Shown piece after piece: positions 1 through 9,300 of a stretch of DNA of 52,646 bases (its first letter is position 1; each line of letters starts with the position of its first letter). The notes under the pieces were generated by a model. That model ran no database searches and was not told the DNA's origin. It saw only the letters and a list, made by a program, of their open reading frames with translations. The stretch is from Ectocarpus siliculosus. Taxonomy: Eukaryota; Sar; Phaeophyceae; Ectocarpales; Ectocarpaceae. Location of the stretch: contig FN648498.1 in assembly GCA_000310025.1 (NCBI GenBank), positions 268,280-320,925 on the forward strand, given 5' to 3'. A program made the position numbers and the translations under genes.

Positions 1-935
1 CAACAATACGAAAAAAAACGAACCACCTAAAAAATCGAAATGGAAAGTGGACTGAGAACGAGGTTGGGAGCATGAAGGGCCGATGAGATGAGGGCGAGAT
101 TGGTTTTGTCATGGCAAAACTCCCTTCAACTTCCACCACGGCATGCGAACATGATGTCCACGACCATTCACTTGTTAAGAGGAAAAAATGAAAACAACCA
201 ATAAGAGAGTTTAAAAAAAAAAAACGCCAGCACCAAAAATCGACTCAACGAGGCGCACATTAGAGGGGAGGTGCGAGGGGCACCAGCGACCGTAATCAGG
301 GCGCAAGCCCTCGCGCCGCGCGTCCGGCAAGGGCGCCTATTCAGCAGGGGTCTCGGTGACGCTTTGTTGAGGGGATACTAAACCGTGCCCAGAAGGGCGG
401 CATCATACATACCTCCTCGGTAGGGGTGATGAGGTTCACGACACAAAACGCCGACAGGTGTCGTCTCATAACAAGATAACAAGGTGGGTGGACCAAATCT
501 CCGACCAAAGTCCAGCGCGCTCCGGCAAGGGTGGCAGTCGGAGACACTTGCTGGCCACGCATCGGACATCGGAATTTTTTGGACCGCCAACGCAGGATTA
601 TAAGAGTACCTAGAAATAGAATAGGGAGGGGGCACGCAGACCCTATCCCTAACGCTAACCCCAAAGCACGGATTGAATACTTTATCCCACATGTTTGCTA
701 AATCAATTTTACTCCGTAGACTACTGGATGTTTTCGTTTCATGTCTACTGTATGTCCTTGAAAATGTATACATTTTTATCCACCGCAACTGCTGTCTCTC
801 TCTCTCTCTCGTGGATCGATCGGCATGAAGAGTGTGGTGTTGTTTCTTCAGGTCGGCCGGACCGATGACGGTTTGGGTGAGTTGCGAACCGGAAGGAAAA
901 AGATGAACAACAACAAGAGAAGGGCGGGGACTCAC
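1..935. other. Left edge, no recognisable gene
   Basis: No frame here resembles a known family, and open frames are short and overlap on both strands. Around 640-660 there is a degenerate run of CCCTAA-like units. If the minus-strand exon at 936-1345 is real, its downstream exons should lie here or beyond the left edge. None was identified. Confidence 0.4.
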
Positions 936-1345
936 CGGCATTCTCGCTCGACGATGACGTCGATGGCGACCTTCGCCTTGTCCTTGGTCTTCTTTTTCTT
1001 GGCCTTCTTTGCCTTGCCCCCCCCAACCGCCCCGCCCCCCCCCGCCGCCGCCGCCGCCGCCCCCTCTCCTCTCTTCTTGCCCTTCCCGTTCAGCCTCCTC
1101 CCGCTGCCATCGCCACGCTCTCCCGCCGCCGAACCTCCTTTCTCTTCCTCCTCTTCTTCGTTGTCTCGGCCACCGCCGCCGCTGCTCCTCTTGGCATTGC
1201 GCCCGGCCGGAGAAGCTGGCTCTTCCTCCTCCTCCTCCTCCTCCTCCTCCTCCTCCTCCTCCTCCTTTTCTCCCTCCAAGCCACTAGCTTCGTCGTCATC
1301 GTTTGAATCTTCTTCTTCTCTCTCGCTCTCGGAATCAGACTCGCG
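936..1345 (-). CDS. Partial gene: acidic and lysine-rich low-complexity exon
   Basis: I do not recognise the protein. Read on the minus strand, the segment encodes a Ser/Asp/Glu-rich start, a run of about 15 glutamates (from the CCT array at about 1209-1266), an Ala/Gly-rich part, and a basic KAKKAKKKKTKDKAK stretch. Alternating acidic and basic low complexity is typical of nuclear chaperones and chromatin proteins such as SSRP1-like factors, but no defining domain is present. A strong donor (GTGAGT) follows position 936 and leaves phase 2. The proposed acceptor is a weaker ...GACGAG at 1346. Neither the upstream nor the downstream exon was found. The opposite strand is also open but reads as poly-Ser/Pro, which I think is a shadow. 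Confidence 0.35.
1209..1266. repeat. (CCT)n microsatellite
   Basis: An almost pure CCT run that reads as poly-glutamate on the minus strand inside the acidic exon. The array is in frame with the flanking coding sequence. Confidence 0.8.
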
Positions 1346-3639
1346 CTCGTCGGCGCCGGCAAAAAAAAGCCCACCGTATGTGTGCTCACGGACTTGCGTA
1401 CATGGCGGAAATTTAGAGATTGAGCCCAACCACCAGTTGTACGAAGGGCGGGGAAAGGGGTTGTCAATATCCACACGAGAATAAAAATAGCGAGGGAGTT
1501 GAATCGGGAAGTGCACGAGCACATAGCTAGCCGGCCGGCAGACAAATTCCACCGATTGTCTTGTAGTGCGAAGGTTCCGTTAGTCAGGGTTTCACCCGCG
1601 CCGAAGAAATTGTATTAAAGAAAATAGATATACATACGGCTGAAGAACTTGGCAGTAAAAAAAGAAAGAATTAATTTGCCTCGAAAAACTCAACATCTGC
1701 GTAAGAACTTGAACACCATGTGACCTATTGTAGGCTATGAACCCTTGTACTCAAACCTATATATAGATAGCGGCCATTCGTAGCATAACCCTTTGTAGGA
1801 ACTACTGCTGTACAGCAAGAAACCCGCACGGCCAAACTTAATAAAGAAAAAATAAGTACACACACAGAAAGACTACCCATTCGAGATATACATTCTCAAG
1901 TGCGGGCGGTTCTCCGTTATGCCCGTGGGAGGCGTTTTCGGGTCTCCCTACTTCTCGTCTGCTTCGGCTACTCCTTTTCCGGTACATGTACCCCCATCAA
2001 GACAGTCAACAAGTCTATGTTTTGTTCTCCGACGCAGCAGTGCTGCTAGGCCAAAGGCTGCACACACTTCCACGGCAACTGCTGCCATCATCCTGGCCAA
2101 TCCCCCTCCTGACGTCCCTGACACGACCGTAGCGTGCCGGCGACGTCGTCGGATACATATGGTAGTCTGAACACCGACGAAACAATTTTGTATGTGTTGC
2201 TATCGCACACCTGCAGGAACGAAATAACACCGGAGGAGCCACTCCAAACGCTCATTCTAGACAGCCCAATTGCGTCATTCTGCTGTAGTGCGAGGGCTGC
2301 ACCCTCGGTCGTCAGTAAAACACGGCTTTGAGGTACGTGGTGTTTTTGGCTTGAACCGTTGCATACCGCCGTGTGCCGCTCTCTTGTTGCAGCACACCTC
2401 ATGCGCGAGGACCGGGATGAGCAGCAACAGGACAACCTGAGCAAACGCTCTACCTAAACCCAGGAAACCATCTGAACGTATGGTATCTGCTGTCATACAG
2501 CAGCAGCATCTAGTTGAGCCTTTGTGACAATAGCAGCACGCGTGTTTGGCTCAGCGGAGAGCAGGCGGAGAGTCGGGAAACAGACATGATATTGTCCCAT
2601 TTAGCCCGCAACGTTGCAGTCGCACGCACGCCCTATCAACCCTGGTACATAAATAAGCTGCTGCCGCACGTTGTACTCTCTGACCCGCATCTCGAAACTT
2701 GCCCACCAAGGGAGTGGATCTTGGCAAGCTCACCCCTCTATTCCCAGCTCGTTGTGTCGCTCTCGCTACAAGTACGGTGTGTGCCTAAGAGTCAAGTTGG
2801 TTAACGTCCTTCGAACACAGGGCAGCAAAATGCGGATCTGGTTCCGACTAACCGATGATGCTGTGGGTACAACAGCGTGTGTCAGTCTCGCAAATGTACA
2901 CGAACTCACTCAGTTGATCCATCAGTGCCACGTCCATCGTCTCCGGGACAGTGGAAACGTGGGAGCTTCCAGGGAACCAGCTGTTCGCCTCAGCAGCACG
3001 GTATTTGAGGGTTGACTCCAGGCTTGGATAAGGAGGAGAAAATCTGATATCGAATTTTGCGCGAAGGGGTTTCCACTACAGCACGAAAGGATGCTGAGGC
3101 ACCGGGGAGCGGGGACTCTTGCCCATCAGCCTAACCCCGCCAGAGAGAGGAGTTCTGCGTGCGGTCCCGCCAAATATTTTGTCTGTCGTGATCTGTAAGT
3201 AAGTGGACAACTTCACACAGGACAAAACCCTGGAGATAAACTTTAGTCCACATTGGATCATTGTGGAACAGGCACTCTCGACCTTCTTGGTCCACAAAGG
3301 GCCCTGTACAGAGTACGGCGGTTACAGATTGTGAAGCTCCAAAATAACACAAAGAAAGGGCGCAGGGTACGGCGTACACATTTTTTGTTACGCTCCAAAA
3401 TACGGTAATATCTTGGAGTATTTGTACTGTCACGGCTCTGAGCTGGATCATGCATGGACATGATTCAGGATTGGGGAGAACGCAAGCGGCCGGCATACCA
3501 CAGGGTATGCACCCAGATCCGTTGCACCCCACCACCACCACCACCACCACCCCAGATCTCCATGGATTGATTGAGTGCACCACAGCAGACAAAAACTAGA
3601 GGACAGAAGTAAGACAAAGACGCCGCTCTGCAGGTTGGG
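1346..3639. other. Gene-poor stretch with a short ubiquitin-like-looking frame
   Basis: No confident gene. Positions 1862-1891 hold a 30-bp sequence that recurs at 46241-46270 with one mismatch. At about 2830-3015 (plus), a 61-codon frame starting MRIWFRLTDD has a strand-strand-helix pattern that could be the remnant of a ubiquitin-like or Crinkler-type N-terminal domain; this is weak. A CAC triplet run lies at about 3529-3553. Confidence 0.4.
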
Positions 3640-4680
3640 CCTCTCCAAGCACCCTCGAGTCCACCCAAGGCAACACTGTGCACCAGGCCGCTGTACGCGG
3701 CTACGAAGCGGCAGCGCGGAGGCTAATGAGCGGTGAAGCCGACATTCATCGGTTCGACCCAGGGATATCAGCGTGTCTCAGTCCCCGTCGCCCCTCAAGG
3801 AGGAGACACGGCGATCTGGTAGGGGACGTTGTGATCGGCGGAGTTGTCCCGATTCGTGCACCAGGTTCGGCCGTGTACATGTACTCCGCTACATTTTGCT
3901 TCTGCATGTGGCAACAACCGCGTTGTGTCGGCGAACCTTCTCGGCAACACCAGCACCGACTTAGACGCTCTCGATAACGGTGGTTTTTTCACCCCTGATG
4001 CTAATAGCGCCAACAAACAACCGGCCATCGTCCTACAGTCAAGGCTCCTCTTCTGCGAGCTGGTGATGCCAACACCATCCCACCGCATTCCACCCGTCAG
4101 ACAGGTCATCCACCGCGGGCGGTGGCGTTCGATTTGGGGGCAGCAAAAGGACACGTTAGGTGGGTTAGCGCACTTACTCGTACAATGTCTGCCCCCACAC
4201 AACCACACTGCTTTGCACCACGCCGCTCGACACAATAGCGCGCGAGGGGGGAGCAGACGTGCTTCTCGATGCTGGAACCGATGTCAATTCCAAAGCTAAA
4301 CGCGGAATGAGGCCTCTCCACGTTTGCCCAGTCTACAGAAGTGACGATTCCAGTGTAGCTCTTTGGAGGCGGGCAACGTCCATGATCGAGCACTGGTCAG
4401 ATGTCGGCATTGCACTGGGCATGTCGCCCGCTGGGGCCTGATGTGGACAGAACTGTTGATTGACCTCTTTTTGAGATGGGGAGCGTCGGAAACTGCCCTC
4501 GATCTGGGTGGTGGCACACTCCACGACTGCTGCACCTTCAACCCACTTGCACAGCGCGGAGGCAAGGGTGCAACGCGCCGGACCTCGGTGGGAGAAAGGC
4601 GCAACGCGCTCGATCGAGTGCCACTGGCGCGTGCTCCGACGGATGAGACGTGGCGGCGGTGTTGTGCTGGCTGGTGATGC
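3640..4680 (+). pseudogene. Decayed ankyrin-repeat gene
   Basis: Ankyrin fragments appear in order on the plus strand but in different frames. They are HQAAVRGYEAAARRL (about 3678-3722), TPLHFASACGNN (from 3883), HTALHHAARHN (about 4204-4236), LLDAGTDVNSKAKRGMRPLH (from 4259) and LFLRWGASETALD (about 4465-4505). A C-terminal LARAPTDETWRR stretch follows near 4620-4660. The TPLH/TALHHAA helix signature and the G-A-D-V-N loop are standard ankyrin features. The third and fourth pieces are separated only by an extra G in a G run near 4242-4247, so at least one shift is a simple indel; the frame changes again near 4390-4440. Ankyrin repeats normally mediate protein-protein binding. With several shifts this copy is probably non-functional, although some frame changes could be unrecognised introns. 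Confidence 0.65.
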
Positions 4681-5589
4681 TTCAAGCGAGGATGGGGCAG
4701 GAAGAGTGAAGCGCGCTCCAGCCGAGGATGTAGTTCCAGCGACCAGACCGAGGCGACCAGTCGAAAGCTGCAGAATCACGAGGAGGATGACGGTCGCAAA
4801 AAAGTGGGGAAAACCGGTACGCCTATGGATGAAGAAATGGGTGGCGCCGGCAGGGCCGGGTGAGGCAAGGCGGCTGGCGAAGGGGAATTGGGGGGCTTGG
4901 TCCCGGCTCTCCTGGGCCTGGAATCGGCGGCAGGTGAGCTGACGTTAGCATCCAGTCTCTGTGTTAACACAGTCTTCTCGTTTCATTCTGCTTGTATGAT
5001 GGAGTTACCCAAAGCGCATGTCTCTCGTCCGTTACCTGTCGATCATCATTGAAGTTGTCACGCTTTGATCCAAATGCGGCATCATGAAATTCAGCGATGG
5101 CTTTGGACCAAAAGGTGAAAAACTCAAGAAGAGCTCTTGAGACGACATCGTTGGCGTGTGAAGTCTGGCGAGCCCGGTATGTTGCGTTCGCTTACGCAGT
5201 AATCACCTGCTCGATAGGGCCCTGTTTCTGCAAGTGTTGCGATTTCTTAATGCTTACCCGCGTTTGTTCTCCCAAGGGTCCGATTGCATGTTCAGAAAGA
5301 TTCCCCGCCGTGGAGCCACAACGCCTTGAAACGTCAGAACCGATTCCGGTCGTGCCAAACGTTTCCCTCAGCTTTTCTTCAGCAGTTTTCCTTATCCGCC
5401 CACGCTACCGCAGCTGCTCCAAGAAGAGTCCTGTTTCCTACACATTAGCTCGAACTTCACACGATGGTCGTACAGTAGTACTCCCCCAATACCCCACCCC
5501 ACATAGTGCAATCAAGTCGTATGCATACCCGCATCACCAGTACAGTATCGTGTGGTGTCTCGTCTTCGACGGGCGATTCTCGCGCAGTA
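4681..5589. other. Intergenic, no recognisable gene
   Basis: A 190-codon plus-strand frame (5097-5669) lies here but matches no family I know, and its 3' part overlaps the duplicated 3' flank of the PARP gene. I treat this stretch as non-coding. Confidence 0.4.
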
Positions 5590-6330
5590 GTCTAGATACT
5601 TCTAGAAAGAAAATCGATGTCGCCTTCAGGGAGCATACTGTACAAGGACAGGTAAGCTCAGCGCAATGATTAACAATTAAGTGCCAGGCAATGACTGCAC
5701 GCACGTCACTGTTAGAAAGAGACAAATATTGTTTGCGAAACACAACCCGCGAGCCAACCACGACCGGCCGCCGACCACGTGCGACAAGGTCACACAAACA
5801 ATCCTCGTTCAGGGCAAGGCATACACAATCAGGTAGGAGGGAATAGCAGCTTCGTCCTCGTATGCCACCAGCTCGTCATGAATTAGTCCGCTTCCCACCT
5901 GATGGGTTGGGAAGGGAAAACCACAGAAGAAAGTGCGGCCTTGTCAGATGGGACATTTTTCGCGAGGGTTGATTGTCGTACGATCCCTCGGCGCCGAACG
6001 TGCCGTTGTCTCCAAATATGCATAGGACTGGTCTTAAGAATCTGAACCATTGAGATGTGCAGTACATGGCGACGGTGACAAAGAAGATGCTGGTTCACGG
6101 GCACTAAAAGCGAAAGGTCTAGCATGCGCCCCCGTAACAAGAAGTAGTCCCTGCCTTCCTATCTCTCACGCTGCTACACAAAGCGAGTCGAGACTGGGCA
6201 TCACTCACGCGGTAGGCTGATCAATGAGTCGAATTATCCTGCTGAATACACGCACACAAGGCTCCTTCCTGTGGTAACTCTTGCTGGTGCACTTGAGAAC
6301 AGGCTTCAGGTTGCTCTCTCCGCGATGGTG
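5590..6330. repeat. Segmental duplication block A (PARP terminal exon and flanks)
   Basis: This block resembles 19190-19870 in the same orientation. It covers the 3' flank, the terminal PARP exon and much of the preceding intron. Matching landmarks include 'aatgatta' near 5670, 'ccgcgagc' near 5748 and 'gctgatca' near 6217. Similarity continues through intron and flank, so the copy was made at DNA level and not by retroposition. Confidence 0.7.
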
Positions 6331-9300
6331 CGGCTCTATGTACGCGATTTCATGTTTTCCTAGAGTCATCGGGACCATCAACAGAGAGAGTGTGTGCGAC
6401 TCTCACCTCCCCCACTACCGAGTCATATCCGGCGGGGGGGCACATGTCTTGCCCGAGGGACCCTTGCTGGGTCAGGTAGGCGTTGCCAGCCGTGACGTTG
6501 GCGACGAACATGCACCTCACTTTTTTTCCGTCGCTGCCAACCTGTGAGTCGCCCAACGATGATTGGTGTGAGGCGATGACACCGCGACGCGGCGGAGGGG
6601 GGAAGATCATCAGTCTGATGCGTGAGTCAGCCTGCAATCTTTCGGGACGAAGTGAGGTACATGGAAGCAGGCGCTTTTGGTGCTCTGCAAACGTCAAGAA
6701 GATTGACCGTTTGCAACATTTTGAGAGCCAGAGGTGTTGACTCTCATGTTGATGTCGACTAGCCCTTAGCAACAACAACCATTCTCTCACTTTCTCGGAC
6801 TGCTGGGCGTAGTCATTAGACTTGCCAGACACGCTGCTGAAGTAGAGGCCCTCCCCGTAGCGCCGGCGGTAGTTTGCCCTCCTCGCCGTCCCGCGGACAT
6901 TGTCTCGCAGCACGAAGCCGTGGGTGCAGATGTTGCACACGTTGCAAGCCTTGCTGCTGCAGGGATTACCCTGCGAAGTGTGCCCCGACAAACAAAGGTA
7001 CTAGAGCTGTGCACACAGAAGGAAGGCACAAGAGACAAAAAAAAACTGCATATGCGTTGTACACTGTCAAACAACCCTGTGAGACAATTCCGCAACGCAG
7101 TGATGCTATCAAGTCTTTGAGAGGAGGAATGGCAATACGATGACAAGCGGACGAAGACACTTTGGCATCGGAACATGATGATGCCGAGTGAAAGGACAAG
7201 CTGTCTTCGCTGCAGCAGCTGTGGCCGGTGGCTGATGCGTTTTGCACGGAGGAATCACGTTCAGGGTCATGGTTGCTCACTTTTAAGTCGACGAAGAAAT
7301 TGCACTGTGCAGAGCACGAGGTGCCGTGAAAGCGACGCCGAACATTGCCCTTGGCCTTCTTGTAGCAGACAGTCTTTTGATAGATGTCGTCTGGTACCTG
7401 CAGTGTGAATGCGACGGTCTGTTCTCCGTTTGTTTATCGGGCATTGAGCAACCAACCGTGATGGATTTATGAACTCTCCCGAATAAACATTAGGCTGAAA
7501 AAAACACGAGTGGGGTCGTCAATGTTCCTTCTGCCTGATCGCCTTCGTCGCATGCGTGGGAGGACACCGGGATGAATGAGGTATCAACATCGGATCAGTC
7601 AGATAATATTTACACAGTAGAGGCCACCCAGGATGATCAATACCGTGGTTGTGATGGTGCTCTGCAGTGGGTACATTCGTTGATGACCCTAGTCAGAGAG
7701 CGTGTAATCTTCATCGCGAGCACTACTGTAGCCGCAGCCTCACTTACTGAATTGCTGGGAGCATGCCCTAGGATTCTCTGAAGGCTTCATTAAGACCAAA
7801 ATTCTAAAGGTTGGACCTCCCCAACCCTGAACTCGGCTTCGCTTGCTGTCCTACGAAAGATATCAAGTCTACAAACAATCAACTGCTGTGCGGAAAGGCA
7901 GAGAGTGCATTAAAGACACGTTGAAAACTTAAACGTATGCTGTTTCCCATCCTTCTCGCTCGCAAACTCACCTTCACTTCCAAAATCCTCAGGACACGAG
8001 GCACACCAGGCTTGAGCCACTTGCTGACAAATTGATGGCAGAGCGACGGGTACTGAGGATGGGCTTTCGAAAGAGCACTCAGCACGAAGTCGGTAGCGCC
8101 GGTGGTTCCACCCCGGAAGGTCTGCTCGACGTGGGACTGCGTTCCCGCCATTCCCTTTCCCAGGGCACTAGCGTGTGCCTTGTGACGTTTGGTGGAGACG
8201 TCAGACTCCTTGGGGTGTCGCCAAAAAGAGGATGAGCCCATGCGGCGGCGGGGGGAGCGTGCTCATGTAAACGCATGCTCTAGTCGGGTTTTCGGGGGTC
8301 TCAGGCTACGTTTCACAAGAACGAACCAACCGCTGGTCATCATCCTTGCTATGCCAAACCAGATATGCCATGGTGTAATTGGGCATATCCCGGCTACCCA
8401 AACCTTTCGAATTCGGCAGGCACCACCTACTACAAGGGACTTCGAATACGGTGGGGGGCGCAGGGGGACTTCAGCAAATGCTCACAAGACATGTTTTGGG
8501 TCTCCGCCTGCGCACATACATATGGCACGGGCACACATACACAATGCCCATGCACTTAATAGAACGGCTGGTTTCGGGTAAGGAGACGACCCAATGACGT
8601 ACTCTCCATGCGAAAGTGCGCACTCCGACATGTTTTCTTCGATCCGGCCGCCAACCACGCCGCTCACGTGAAACGCAGCAACAGCAGTACCGGCATGATA
8701 CAAAGAGCTCTTCAAAGAGCACCATGTTAGTCGGCACTTACGAGACTGGTGGCGGGATCATGAGAACCGTTCTGAGAACAGCTCGCTCGCTGGCGCTTGG
8801 AAGCCCCCATGCCATCACCCGAGTGTATCGACTGCCCTTTGGCACGAGCCTCGTTGGCGTGACTCTTCGAGCAGAAGTCGTGCATCAAATTCTTGGCTGA
8901 ATCAAAGAAACATGGTCTCGAGCACCCATGCAGCTTGCGAGCGGAAAAAACAAGCAGAACAAACAACGCGCATATAGCGCATTACGATGTTAAATATATC
9001 AGGGGGGTGGCGTTGATATTGAACCATAGAAAGAGGCTTGTCGAAACATGTTTGCACTACTCTATGCACACTCTTCTTGTAGTCAACGAAACTATCAGGG
9101 GTAGAATCACATTGCGGTCGTGAGGATCTTTAAGCAGCCCTAGAAACGTTGTGCTTCTCTACGATGACCGTTGATCAGTGGCAGGCGTTCAGGAGGCTTC
9201 GGGAAACTTTTATGCACTACACGGAAGCCAACTCATCAATATATACTGACTATACCAGTTGCTCGATGAAAGAGACCTCAGCCGACATCTTGCTTTATTC

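Noticed and set aside
825-1484. Plus-strand frame rich in Ser and Pro over the acidic exon
   Set aside because: Its low complexity is the complement of the Glu/Lys-rich minus-strand reading, and it has no splice or domain support.
5097-5669. 190-codon plus-strand frame
   Set aside because: No family resemblance; its 3' end lies in the duplicated non-coding flank of the PARP gene, and the counterpart near 19.2 kb does not keep the frame.
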